In this document: one piece after another, positions 17,447 through 24,826 of the stretch
Layout: every line of letters starts with the position of its first letter
How positions within the stretch are numbered: position 1 is the first letter of the stretch
Source: Verrucomicrobiota bacterium
GTDB taxonomy: Bacteria > Verrucomicrobiota > Kiritimatiellia > JAKQHR01
Assembly: GCA_029557905.1 (NCBI GenBank)
Contig: JAKQHR010000153.1
Span: 1-34,068 of the forward strand
Direction of reading: 5' to 3'
Length of the DNA: 34,068 bases
Notes under the pieces: model-generated
The model's input: only the letters and a program-made list of their open reading frames with translations
Database searches by the model: none
What the model was told of the DNA's origin: nothing
Translations under genes and position numbers: made by a program

Positions 17447-18844
17447 TCAGAACGTGTACTCGTAAGTCAGCACAATTCGATGTTCTTCAAGAAGCTCCTC
17501 TTCAAGATTGGAGTCCTCAAGATCATAAGTGTACGCCAGCCGCTGCTCTATTCTTTCTGTGACTTGACGGGAATGCGCAAGCCTCAACCCATAGATGGTG
17601 GTTCTTTCCGTCTCCGTGTCGCCGGCATCCGGCCCCATGGGCTCGTCTATTTCATAGGATGCGCTGATACCCAGTTCCAGATTCTTAATAAAAAGATCAC
17701 TGAAGATCAGGTCATACGCGTACGTCGTATTGTCCGTGTCCTCGGTTGAGCCCAGCGTGTCGTAGGGCTCCCGTGTCAGAGAAAGCGAATGTTTTATGCT
17801 TTCCGTTATCTGGTGAGACGCCCGGACATCATAGGTAAAACCGATATCATCCTCCTCGGGATCCTCTTCATAGTCATAGCTCATGGAATAACTCAAATTG
17901 AAACGGGGCCTGTCCAGGATGTCCCCGTTCAGGCTGAAGCCATGAAGAGGCTCCCAGTCTCCCTCCTCATCCTGCTGGTCTTCCTTTTCAAGAGCCAGGG
18001 TATAGGTAAACGTGGCCAGATCCGATTCATAGACCGTGAGGTCCAGACCCACGGTCTGCGTTTCTTCCCAGCCCTCCCAGTCATCTTCCACGTTGGGCGT
18101 TTCGGTTTTCGTGTTTTCGTAATCATAGGTGAGCGACAAGATGCTGGTCAGCTCCAGAATCGCGCCAAAGGTCAGAGTGGACTCGTCCTGATCATCCACC
18201 TGGTCCTCCTCTTCTTCATAGCGCTCGGATTCAACCTGATAACCGCCATTGAGAGACAGTCTCTTCCAGTTCCACGCCCCGTCAGCCGAATAGCCAAAGG
18301 CATCATGCACCTTGCGCTTCTTGCGGTTGATGGAAACCGTCTCTGTGCCGCCATCCGGAGTGGCTCTCGTGCGGCTGGGGAGATCATAGGAATCGTCCTC
18401 TGATTCGGCCGTCTTTTCATAGTGGGCTTCCGCATTAATCACCGTTGCCCGGCCTATTTCGGTTTTTGACGCCGCCCGAAACGAACCGAACGGGTTTTCC
18501 GAATTGTCCAGATCGTCGCGATTGAGATGCTTCTCGATGGCGATGCCGGTTTCGAGCTTCAGTTCCGTGCGGGGCTGAACCAGTGCCGTTCCAATGAGAT
18601 CAAGCCCAACAACAAAATAGACATCTTCCCGGTCGGCTGTCGCTTCGGACTCCCGCTCCTGCTCAACGTTTGTGGTGTAAACAGCCTCGGTCCTTGCCTT
18701 GGCATCAATATCCAGGGGCCCCAGACGGAGAGCCTGGGCAAACGAAGACGCCGGAAACAGCAACGCAACAGCCAGCCACCCAAACCCGCCCCCCCATATG
18801 CGGCGGGAGAATGACAGCCTTTTTTTCAGACGGGTGTTATGCAA
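17447..18844 (-). CDS. Outer-membrane beta-barrel protein with acidic loops, exopolysaccharide-associated
   Basis: This 465-residue protein has an Arg/Lys-rich start, a signal peptide ending near SSFAQA, and then alternating amphipathic strands ending in an aromatic C-terminus (YEYTF), as expected for a Bam-inserted barrel. The inter-strand loops are very rich in Asp and Glu (for example EEEEDQVDDQDE and DYEEDPEEDDIG), giving a strongly acidic surface that could bind cations or exclude anionic polymer. It resembles the beta-barrel proteins often encoded in exosortase/exopolysaccharide loci (BBP2_2-like), but exact family membership is unsure. The start is a TTG (complement of 18842-18844) supported by a GGAGGA element about 8 nt upstream; no ATG occurs before the signal peptide. 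It may form the outer-membrane conduit for the polymer together with the Wza-type protein. Confidence 0.82.
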   Translation of the reverse strand: MHNTRLKKRLSFSRRIWGGGFGWLAVALLFPASSFAQALRLGPLDIDAKARTEAVYTTNVEQERESEATADREDVYFVVGLDLIGTALVQPRTELKLETGIAIEKHLNRDDLDNSENPFGSFRAASKTEIGRATVINAEAHYEKTAESEDDSYDLPSRTRATPDGGTETVSINRKKRKVHDAFGYSADGAWNWKRLSLNGGYQVESERYEEEEDQVDDQDESTLTFGAILELTSILSLTYDYENTKTETPNVEDDWEGWEETQTVGLDLTVYESDLATFTYTLALEKEDQQDEEGDWEPLHGFSLNGDILDRPRFNLSYSMSYDYEEDPEEDDIGFTYDVRASHQITESIKHSLSLTREPYDTLGSTEDTDNTTYAYDLIFSDLFIKNLELGISASYEIDEPMGPDAGDTETERTTIYGLRLAHSRQVTERIEQRLAYTYDLEDSNLEEELLEEHRIVLTYEYTF

Positions 18845-18904
18845 TATAAAGTCCTCCGCAAAGTTTGCGCATGCGCGGCATAGGGCCGGGGGGGCTCACG
18901 TCGG

Positions 18905-19258
18905 CTATTTGATCATCTTCTGATCGGAATATTCAGTGACCGGCACGTTCGCTCCGCTCTTGCCGGAAAAATCACCCGGCTGACCCCACTGCACCAGTTT
19001 GTCATTTTCAAAATAAAGCCAGAAGGTCTTTGGATTCATGGAGAGCAAAGGAGAGGTATATTCCCAAACCTGCGTCCACTGGCCGTTCTCATAAACCTTT
19101 GCGGCGCGCTTCACCGTGGGCTCACCCATCTTATCCAGAACCTTTTTGGGAGTCATGCCCAGCTCGATTCCGTTAATAGTCTTTGAGGGATTTGTGGCGC
19201 AGCCGGCCAGAAGCACACCTGCAGCAACAACAGTTAAAAGGACTGCCAACTTCTTCAT
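18905..19258 (-). CDS. Small BamE/SmpA-like outer-membrane lipoprotein
   Basis: This 117-residue lipoprotein has a short signal peptide and a lipobox LLAGC with the modified Cys at position 20. The mature part begins with INGIELGMTPKKVLDKMGEP, the strand-helix pattern of the SmpA/OmlA (BamE) fold. BamE-like domains bind outer-membrane assembly partners, but stand-alone versions are common, so a Bam role is not claimed. The frame is open upstream to 19414, but the ATG at 19258 has an AAGGAG element 6 nt away and the signal peptide directly after it. It precedes the exopolysaccharide barrel gene by 60 nt on the same strand and may be co-transcribed. That gap contains the 10-bp palindrome GCGCATGCGC at 18867-18876 and no clear promoter. 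Confidence 0.85.
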   Translation of the reverse strand: MKKLAVLLTVVAAGVLLAGCATNPSKTINGIELGMTPKKVLDKMGEPTVKRAAKVYENGQWTQVWEYTSPLLSMNPKTFWLYFENDKLVQWGQPGDFSGKSGANVPVTEYSDQKMIK

Positions 19259-19294
19259 ATCTTCTCCTTTCCATGCGTTTGGAGCCGACAGATT

Positions 19295-19324
19295 CTCATA
19301 ATCGGCCGAAGAAGACAAGTTCAA
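19295..19324 (-). promoter_or_regulatory. Possible promoter for the BamE-like lipoprotein gene
   Basis: On the minus strand, TTGAAC (complement of 19319-19324) and TATGAG (complement of 19295-19300) are separated by 18 nt, and the gene begins 37 nt further on. The -10 match is poor, so this is a weak call. It would be divergent from the leu leader promoter in the same 136-nt region. Confidence 0.3.
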
Positions 19325-19357
19325 AGGAAAGCTGAATGAGAATTTTCTCGCAGTCAA

Positions 19358-19386
19358 TTGACAAACCGGGGTGTTTCCGATACCTT
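19358..19386 (+). promoter_or_regulatory. Sigma-70-type promoter of the leu leader/leuA operon
   Basis: A perfect TTGACA (-35, 19358-19363) is followed after 17 nt by TACCTT (19381-19386), which keeps the important T, A and final T of the -10 element. The expected transcription start near 19392-19394 lies at or just before the leader ATG at 19395, implying a leaderless transcript. Confidence 0.6.
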
Positions 19387-19394
19387 TTCTGTCC

Positions 19395-19508
19395 ATGAAA
19401 TACAAGTTCGCCATGTCGAATCAGGATCAGGGAGCCAGACTGCTGCTGGCGCTGCTGCTCGCCCTTCTCGAGGCTTGCGACGCCTCGGGACGGGGTATTT
19501 CTATCTAG
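19395..19508 (+). CDS. leuL: Leucine-rich leader peptide upstream of leuA (leuL-like)
   Basis: A 37-codon open frame (ATG 19395, TAG 19506-19508) contains the segment RLLLALLLALLEA, with eight Leu codons in ten positions (16-18, 20-22, 24-25; CTG, CTC and CTT). This is the hallmark of a leu-operon attenuation peptide, where ribosome stalling at Leu codons reports leucine or charged tRNA-Leu shortage. leuA begins 105 nt after the stop. No Shine-Dalgarno precedes the ATG, and a good promoter would start transcription only one to three nt upstream, so translation is probably leaderless. An in-frame ATG at 19413 is the alternative start and also lacks an SD. The peptide is too short and simple to be an enzyme; its role is regulatory by inference. 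Confidence 0.72.
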   Translation: MKYKFAMSNQDQGARLLLALLLALLEACDASGRGISI

Positions 19509-19530
19509 CCCGTCCCTAAGCCCGCAAGCC
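19466..19530 (+). promoter_or_regulatory. Competing hairpins of a putative leu attenuator
   Basis: Structure A pairs 19466-19474 with 19482-19490 (9 bp including one G-U, 7-nt loop) and starts inside the last Leu codons. Structure B pairs 19487-19494 with 19509-19516 (8 bp, perfect GGGACGGG/CCCGTCCC), enclosed by a second perfect stem 19472-19479 with 19523-19530 (GGCTTGCG/CGCAAGCC). A and B share bases, so they exclude each other. The leader stop codon sits at the loop edge of B. No U-tract follows B, so a simple intrinsic terminator is not evident, and the mechanism could be Rho-dependent or translational. Confidence 0.6.
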
Positions 19531-19613
19531 GTCTCAAATTATTGGTGCATTAAACACGTGATTTTTATAGATTGTTGGGCGGCTGTATCGCCTTGAAGGA
19601 CTGGAAGCGGATT

Positions 19614-21188
19614 ATGAAAAAAGACGACAAGAACAGGGTTATCATATTTGACACCACACTGAGGGACGGGGAACAGTGCCCCGGGGCCAGCATGGGTTTG
19701 CGCGAGAAAATGGAAGTCGGCAAGGTGCTGGCCAGAATGAATGTAGATGTCATCGAAGCTGGATTTCCCATTGCCTCGCCCGGTGATTTTGAGGCCGTCA
19801 GGGCGCTGGCTGAAAAAATCAGGGGCCCCGAAATATGCGGACTGGCGCGATGCCTGAGCAAGGACATTGAATGCTGCGCGGAGGCGGTGGCCCCCGCCGG
19901 AAAGCGGGGAAGAATACATGTCTTTCTGGCCACTTCCGCGATTCACCGGAAGTTCAAGCTGAAAAAGGCCGAAAAGGAAATCATCAAACTGGCCGTCACG
20001 GGCGTGCAGCATGCCAGAAAATTCACCCCGAATGTCCAGTTCAGCCCCGAAGATGCATCCCGGACAGAACCTGAGTTTCTGGCCGAGGTGGTGAGAGCCG
20101 TGATTGATGCCGGAGCCACCACGATCAATATTCCGGACACGGTGGGGTATTCGATTCCGAGCGAGTTTGGTCAGGTAATCGCCGGTTTGTACGATCATGT
20201 GCCGGCATTGAACAAAGTGACCGTGCATGTCCACTGTCACAATGACCTGGGCCTGGCGGTTGCCAACTCCCTGGCTGCCGTGCAGAACGGCGCACGCGGC
20301 ATTGAGTGCACCATAAACGGCCTGGGGGAACGCGCCGGGAACTGTTCACTGGAAGAAGTGGTCATGGCCATCCGAACACGCGCCGACCGGATGAAGGTCT
20401 GGACGGGCATCAACACATGTGAACTGTATCACGCCAGCCGGCTGGTCAGCCAGTTGACCGGCATGGTGGTTCAGCGCAACAAGGCCATCGTTGGCGCCAA
20501 TGCCTTTGCGCATGAATCAGGAATCCATCAGGACGGAATTTTGAAGGAACGCACCACCTACGAAATCATGCGGCCGCAGGATGTTGGCATTTCCGGAACA
20601 GACCTGGTGCTGGGCAAGCACTCCGGCCGACATGCCTTCCGCGATCACCTGGAGAAGATGGGGTTCCACCTGAGTGCAGATGAGATGGAAAGAGCATACG
20701 GGGCATTTATCCGCCTGGCCGACAAGAAGAAGACCGTGTATGACGACGATCTGGTTTCGATTATCCAGGATGAACTGTCTGAAATTCCGCAGTACTACAC
20801 GCTGGAGTATCTGCATGTGGCATCCGGCACCGATACGATCCCGACCGCCACGGTCCGCCTGAAAAAGAAGGGAGAGATCATACAGGACGCAGCCTGCGGA
20901 GACGGTCCTGTTGATGCGGCGCTGAAAACCATAGATCGCATTGCCGAGGTGAAAGGACAACTGCTGGATTATTCGCTGCAGGCCGTAACGCGGGGAAAAG
21001 ACGCGGTTGGAGAGGTCAGCGTCCGCGTGGATTTCGGGAGCAGAATCTTGAACGGAAAAGCTTCCAGTACCGACATTGTGGAGGCCAGCGCCAAGGCATA
21101 CCTCAACTGCGTCAACAGCTTCATCGTTCAGGAAAATGCCGGCGGGAAAAAACCATCAAAGAAGCGGAATGCCCGAAAAAAGAAGTGA
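19614..21188 (+). CDS. leuA: 2-isopropylmalate synthase
   Basis: This 524-residue enzyme condenses acetyl-CoA with 2-oxoisovalerate, the first committed step of leucine synthesis. An HMGL-like TIM barrel opens with TLRDGEQCPG (LRDGEQ 16-21) and contains the metal-binding HCHND (207-211) and the NGLGERAGNCSLEE motif. The linker has GANAFAHESGIHQDG, and the C-terminal LeuA dimerisation domain (about 390-505) is where leucine normally binds for feedback inhibition. The ATG at 19614 was chosen over the TTG at 19572 because it gives a family-typical N-terminus and has a GGAAG element about 6 nt upstream. The C-terminus is strongly basic (nine Lys/Arg in the last 13). aroE starts on the base after its stop, so the genes are coupled. 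Confidence 0.96.
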   Translation: MKKDDKNRVIIFDTTLRDGEQCPGASMGLREKMEVGKVLARMNVDVIEAGFPIASPGDFEAVRALAEKIRGPEICGLARCLSKDIECCAEAVAPAGKRGRIHVFLATSAIHRKFKLKKAEKEIIKLAVTGVQHARKFTPNVQFSPEDASRTEPEFLAEVVRAVIDAGATTINIPDTVGYSIPSEFGQVIAGLYDHVPALNKVTVHVHCHNDLGLAVANSLAAVQNGARGIECTINGLGERAGNCSLEEVVMAIRTRADRMKVWTGINTCELYHASRLVSQLTGMVVQRNKAIVGANAFAHESGIHQDGILKERTTYEIMRPQDVGISGTDLVLGKHSGRHAFRDHLEKMGFHLSADEMERAYGAFIRLADKKKTVYDDDLVSIIQDELSEIPQYYTLEYLHVASGTDTIPTATVRLKKKGEIIQDAACGDGPVDAALKTIDRIAEVKGQLLDYSLQAVTRGKDAVGEVSVRVDFGSRILNGKASSTDIVEASAKAYLNCVNSFIVQENAGGKKPSKKRNARKKK

Positions 21189-22043
21189 ATGAAAATTAGC
21201 GGAAAAACCAAGCCTTATGCGGTGCTGGGGCATCCCGTCGGTCACACCCTGTCGCCCGTGATGCAGATGGCGGCGTTCCGGGCTCTGCGGATGGATGCTG
21301 TCTATCTGGCGCTGGATGTGGCGCCGGACCGCCTGATGCAGGTGCTGCCCGCCATGCAGGCCATGGGGTTTGGCGGCGCCAACCTGACCGTTCCTCTCAA
21401 GGAAATCGCCTTCCGCGGGCTCAAAACTCTGGATGCTTCGGCAAAGCGCGTCGGGGCAGTCAACACGGTCGCCTTCCGAGGCGATGAAGTTATGGGCTAC
21501 AACACCGATGGCGAGGGACTCCTGCGCGCCTTAAAGGAGGCGTTTGGCTCCGCTCCGGAGGGTCTGACTGTATTTGTTGCCGGCACGGGCGGAGCCGGTC
21601 GCGCAGCGGCCCTGATGTGCGCACGAAACGGGGCGGACTCCATCAGGCTTTTTGACACCGATGGCGGCCGAGCCCGACGCGTGGCGGAGGATATCCAGAA
21701 GGATCAAAAGGGGTTCCCCGTGTCTGTGATCAGCGAAAGCCCGGAGGCCGGGGCCAGAGAATGCGATTTGATCATCCAGGCCACCCCTGCAGGCATGAAG
21801 CCCGGAGATGCTGTGCCGCTGTTGCCGGAAGCATTCCGAGAAGGCCAGTTTGTATATGACCTGATTTACATGTATCCGGAAACACCCCTGCTGGCCGCCG
21901 CCCGCAGGGCCGGCGCGCAAACCGCCAGCGGACTTGGCATGCTTCTTCACCAGGGTGCGGCCGCGTTTGAAATCTGGACAGGAATAAAACCGCCCGTGGA
22001 TGTCATGCGCAAGGCGCTGGAGGAGGCCGTTTATCATGCTTGA
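21189..22043 (+). CDS. aroE: Shikimate dehydrogenase
   Basis: This 284-residue enzyme reduces 3-dehydroshikimate to shikimate with NADPH in aromatic amino acid synthesis. The substrate-binding motif GHPVGHTLSP (14-23), catalytic Lys71 in NLTVPLKE and catalytic Asp107 in NTDG are all present. The Rossmann loop is GTGGAG (132-137), and the C-terminal GLGMLLHQGAAAFEIWTG is typical. The ATG directly abuts the leuA stop (TGA-ATG). The 3' end overlaps the prepilin peptidase gene by 8 nt. No loss of key residues was seen. Grouping with leuA and aroK gives an amino-acid biosynthesis operon that also encodes an envelope protease. Confidence 0.95.
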   Translation: MKISGKTKPYAVLGHPVGHTLSPVMQMAAFRALRMDAVYLALDVAPDRLMQVLPAMQAMGFGGANLTVPLKEIAFRGLKTLDASAKRVGAVNTVAFRGDEVMGYNTDGEGLLRALKEAFGSAPEGLTVFVAGTGGAGRAAALMCARNGADSIRLFDTDGGRARRVAEDIQKDQKGFPVSVISESPEAGARECDLIIQATPAGMKPGDAVPLLPEAFREGQFVYDLIYMYPETPLLAAARRAGAQTASGLGMLLHQGAAAFEIWTGIKPPVDVMRKALEEAVYHA

Positions 22044-22884
22044 TGCCCAGACGATTGAAGCCACTCCGGCCGCCATGCATTTCATCACCTTGTTTGTTCT
22101 TTTCTTCGGCGCATGCATCGGCAGCTACCTCAATGTCTGCATCTACCGCATTCCTCGCGAAGAATCCACTGTCAGGCCCCGCTCCCACTGCCCCGGCTGC
22201 GGACAGCTGATTGCCTGGTACGACAACATCCCCCTGCTCAGCTGGATTGTTCTCCGCGCCAAATGCCGCCACTGCGGGGGGCGGATTTCTCCCCGGTATA
22301 TTCTCGTTGAAGCCCTGGTTGCGATCCTTTTTCTCCTGGTATGGATTCAATACGGCCTGAGCCCGAAGACTCCCGTTTACTGGCTCATGATGGGGGGACT
22401 TGTACTCGGGACGTTTGTTGATCTTGAACATATGATTATACCCGACCGCGTTTCACTCGGAGGGCTCGCGGCGGGGCTGCTCCTGAGCCCCCTGATCCCG
22501 TCGCTGCACGGGAAATCCGCATGGCTCGATGCTCTTATTGCTTCAGCCATCGGCGCGGCACTCGGCGGAGGTCTTCTTTACGGCGTGGGCGTGCTCGGCA
22601 AGATGGCATTCAAGAAGGATGCCATGGGCCTCGGCGACGTGAAACTTCTGGCCGGGCTGGGAGCCTTTCTGGGGTGGCAAGCCGTGCTGTTTATCGTCAT
22701 GGTCTCTTCGTTCATCGGAGCCTTTGTCGGGATGGGATTCATCGTCGCCAAAAAACACGAATGGCAGAGCCGCATTCCCTATGGCCCCTACATCGCCCTT
22801 GCGGCCATGATCTGGATTCTCTGGGGGCCGCAGGTGTGGCACTGGTATTCCGCCCTGCTTTCCGGCGGAGCCCCAATGCCATGA
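22036..22884 (+). CDS. pilD: Type IV prepilin peptidase / N-methyltransferase (A24 family)
   Basis: This 282-residue inner-membrane aspartyl protease cleaves and N-methylates type IV pilins and type II secretion pseudopilins. The N-terminal cytoplasmic domain has the four-cysteine zinc site (Cys52, Cys55, Cys77, Cys80). The catalytic aspartates are Asp129 in FVDLEH and Asp201 in the GLGD motif (198-201). About eight hydrophobic segments are present. The ATG at 22036 was chosen because AGGAGG lies 9 nt upstream and it overlaps the aroE stop by 8 nt; Met14 could be an alternative. The stop overlaps the aroK start (ATGA). No pilin gene lies in the window, so substrates are elsewhere. Confidence 0.94.
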   Translation: MLDAQTIEATPAAMHFITLFVLFFGACIGSYLNVCIYRIPREESTVRPRSHCPGCGQLIAWYDNIPLLSWIVLRAKCRHCGGRISPRYILVEALVAILFLLVWIQYGLSPKTPVYWLMMGGLVLGTFVDLEHMIIPDRVSLGGLAAGLLLSPLIPSLHGKSAWLDALIASAIGAALGGGLLYGVGVLGKMAFKKDAMGLGDVKLLAGLGAFLGWQAVLFIVMVSSFIGAFVGMGFIVAKKHEWQSRIPYGPYIALAAMIWILWGPQVWHWYSALLSGGAPMP

Positions 22885-23405
22885 CAAAAACCAACATCAT
22901 GCTGGTGGGTTTCATGGGAACCGGGAAAACCACTGTCGGAAGGATGCTTGCTGAACGCCTCAATAAAACCTTTGTGGACATGGATCATAAAATTGAGGAG
23001 CGGGCTGGAAAGAAAATTGCCGACATATTTGCGCAGGAAGGGGAGGCGCATTTTCGCGCCCTGGAGCGTGCATTGGTACAGGAACTGGCACAAGAGGAAA
23101 ACCTGGTGGTCGCAGCGGGCGGAGGAGTGGTTCTCAATCCGATGAACCTTGAGGACTTTTCAAAAACCGGCCACGTCATTTGCCTTAAAGCCAGTCATGA
23201 AACCATCCTCCGGCGCGTGCTGAAATCCTCACACCGGCCGCTGCTGGAAGAGGGCGACAAGAGGCAGAAAATCATTGAACTGATGAAGGAGCGTGAGCCC
23301 CTGTACGATGCCGTTCCCCTCAGCGTGAACACAGCCTGCCTGTCTGCGCGCGAGGTTACCGACGATATCTGCCGCCTTCTGGAACAACAAAACACATCCG
23401 ATTGA
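22881..23405 (+). CDS. aroK: Shikimate kinase
   Basis: This 174-residue kinase phosphorylates shikimate with ATP. It has the P-loop GFMGTGKTT (10-18), shikimate-binding Asp33/Asp35 in VDMDHKIE, Arg59 in FRALE, the AAGGGVV glycine triplet (80-82), lid Arg119 in HRPLL and Arg138 in REPLY. The length is standard for AroK. The ATG at 22881 overlaps the stop of the prepilin peptidase gene; the long open frame upstream of it is a shadow. It is the last gene of the leuA operon, with no strong terminator seen after it. Confidence 0.95.
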   Translation: MTKTNIMLVGFMGTGKTTVGRMLAERLNKTFVDMDHKIEERAGKKIADIFAQEGEAHFRALERALVQELAQEENLVVAAGGGVVLNPMNLEDFSKTGHVICLKASHETILRRVLKSSHRPLLEEGDKRQKIIELMKEREPLYDAVPLSVNTACLSAREVTDDICRLLEQQNTSD

Positions 23406-23441
23406 ATCTGTGCGGGAGCCCAAATTGGAGCAATCTGATAC

Positions 23442-23470
23442 TTGACACCGCAAAGCCGCTTTGGCAACCT
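23442..23470 (+). promoter_or_regulatory. Possible promoter for the 100-aa lipoprotein gene
   Basis: A perfect TTGACA at 23442-23447 is followed after 17 nt by CAACCT (23465-23470), a weak -10. The position, in the 107-nt gap after aroK and about 40 nt before the next gene, fits a promoter. The -10 is not convincing. Confidence 0.35.
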
Positions 23471-23512
23471 GTTCAAGTAGATATGCATTAATACCGTAAG
23501 AAGGATGCTCTT

Positions 23513-23815
23513 ATGAAAAAGACGATTATCCCCCTGGTTCTTGGTCTGGGCCTGATCCTCGCGAGCGGATGCGAAGTCGGAGAAGAAGATGATCGAGACC
23601 TCGAGTTTGTTAACGCATCTCATCAGCGGGTGGAGGTTATTCCTTTTACGATAGAGTGGACCGGCTTTACCTTGATGCCCGGTGAAAAGAAGGTCATCCG
23701 GGATGTGACCACTTTGGATTTCAGGCTGAGACCCGATGCAACGGTGCAGGAGAGCACCGCCTCCACGGACCGGAAGGTCATTATTGTTGACAAGCTCAAG
23801 GCTGCAAGCCGATAG
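23513..23815 (+). CDS. Small lipoprotein of unknown function
   Basis: This 100-residue protein has a signal peptide and lipobox LASGC, with lipidated Cys20. The short mature part starts with an acidic linker (EVGEEDDRD) followed by what looks like a compact beta domain (EFVNASHQRVEVIPF, TLMPGEKKVI, DFRLRPDATV, RKVIIVDKL). I do not recognise the family. Asp is absent from the +2 position (Glu21 follows Cys), so outer-membrane sorting is plausible by E. coli rules. The ATG has an AAGGA element 8 nt upstream. It stands alone between aroK and the coiled-coil unit. Confidence 0.78.
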   Translation: MKKTIIPLVLGLGLILASGCEVGEEDDRDLEFVNASHQRVEVIPFTIEWTGFTLMPGEKKVIRDVTTLDFRLRPDATVQESTASTDRKVIIVDKLKAASR

Positions 23816-23830
23816 CTGCCAGCCCTTTTC
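23800..23830 (+). terminator. Weak intrinsic-terminator-like hairpin after the small lipoprotein gene
   Basis: GGCTG (23800-23804) can pair with CAGCC (23820-23824) around the stop codon, followed by C and four T. The stem is short and the T-run brief, so this is only a possible terminator. Confidence 0.3.
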
Positions 23831-23919
23831 TCCCCCCGGCCCTTCAGGCTCCCCGGCCCGGCATCCGGGAGAGGGAGAACCTGTTTCACAGACGATTCAG
23901 GGCGAACACCAATTGTGAT

Positions 23920-23949
23920 TTGACAAACCACCCGGCAGCCCGCTAGTAT
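23920..23949 (+). promoter_or_regulatory. Sigma-70-type promoter of the coiled-coil/small protein unit
   Basis: A perfect TTGACA (23920-23925) and TAGTAT (23944-23949) are spaced by 18 nt. Transcription would start near 23956, leaving a roughly 43-nt leader that ends in a GAGGA ribosome-binding site. Confidence 0.65.
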
Positions 23950-23998
23950 CCGGCAGAAACATACTTGCGTTTTAGGATCTATTGCAGAGGATGAACGT

Positions 23999-24826
23999 AT
24001 GAGCAAACTGGCAACGCCGTTTATAATAATTGTGCTTATTCTCAGTATCGTGGCACTTGTACTTGGAATACAGCTCTTCAATCAGCGGGAAATTCTCAAA
24101 GGACGGACTCAGCGCCTTGAGAACGCCGCCGCTGAATTCGCCAAAAGCATTCACTATGACGACTTCAACGCAGCCCAGCTGAAAGACTATGCGCAGATGC
24201 TCACCCCCCTGAACCAGCTTGCCGCGCAGGGCGCCAATCGCTGGGACGAACTGCAGGACACCAAGCTGGATCTTGAAAACACAAAAGCCGAACTCACTTC
24301 AACCAGAGAAACCCTGGCCGCCACCGAAGAAAAACTCGTTGCCACCGAGGCACAGGTTGTGGATCTGACCTCCCGGCTTGAAAGCAAGGAAGTCGAGCTG
24401 GCGCAGGCCAACACGCAGATTGAACAGCTTGAAGTGGAAAAAGAAGATCTTAACGCCCAGCTTGCCGACACACAGTCTCAACTCGACAATGCAAAAAGCG
24501 AAGCGACAGACCTGAAGGACGAGATCGCATCCCTGAATCAAACCATTGAGGATATGTCCCGCGAACTCGGCGAACTGCCGGAAAAAGTGGCGCCCAGGGG
24601 TTTAACCGGAAAGATTCTCTTCATCAACCCCTACTGGAACTTCGTGGTGCTGGACATCGGCCGCGATGACGGGTTGAGTCCCAACGTTGAAATGCTCGTG
24701 CACCGCAAAGACAAATTGATCGGGAAAGTGCGCATCAGCGCCGCCGACAACAAAATGGCCATCGCCGAAATTCTTACAGACTGGGAGGTCATGCCTCCAA
24801 AGGAGGGCGATTATGTTCTCTTCTAA
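23999..24826 (+). CDS. Membrane-anchored coiled-coil protein with a C-terminal beta domain
   Basis: This 275-residue protein has one N-terminal membrane helix (about 6-28), a short helical region, a long heptad-rich coiled coil (about 84-196; many L, A, E and Q, for example LEVEKEDLNAQLADTQSQL) and a C-terminal domain of about 70 residues beginning at RGLTGKILFINPYWNFVVLDIG. That domain has the strand pattern of MreC-like or SH3-like beta barrels (DDGLSPNVEMLVHRKDKLIGKVRI). It is probably exposed in the periplasm. Function is not known; a scaffold or spacer role in the envelope is inferred. GAGGA lies 7 nt before the ATG. Its 3' end overlaps the 44-aa gene by 14 nt. Confidence 0.83.
   Translation: MSKLATPFIIIVLILSIVALVLGIQLFNQREILKGRTQRLENAAAEFAKSIHYDDFNAAQLKDYAQMLTPLNQLAAQGANRWDELQDTKLDLENTKAELTSTRETLAATEEKLVATEAQVVDLTSRLESKEVELAQANTQIEQLEVEKEDLNAQLADTQSQLDNAKSEATDLKDEIASLNQTIEDMSRELGELPEKVAPRGLTGKILFINPYWNFVVLDIGRDDGLSPNVEMLVHRKDKLIGKVRISAADNKMAIAEILTDWEVMPPKEGDYVLF

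Noticed and set aside
16550-17749. 399-residue open frame on the plus strand
   Set aside because: It crosses the export gene, the spacer and the end of the barrel gene in antisense; composition is unlike a real protein.
19259-19414. N-terminal extension of the BamE-like lipoprotein
   Set aside because: The extension would bury the signal peptide and lipobox; a strong ribosome-binding site precedes the internal ATG at 19258.
19440-19469. CTG-rich run that looks like a microsatellite
   Set aside because: The repeats are in frame within a start-to-stop reading frame, interrupted by Ala codons and mixed Leu codons, just upstream of leuA; a leader peptide explains it better.
19572-19613. Upstream TTG start for leuA
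   Set aside because: The added 14 residues have no counterpart in LeuA proteins I know, and the ATG at 19614 gives the usual N-terminus.
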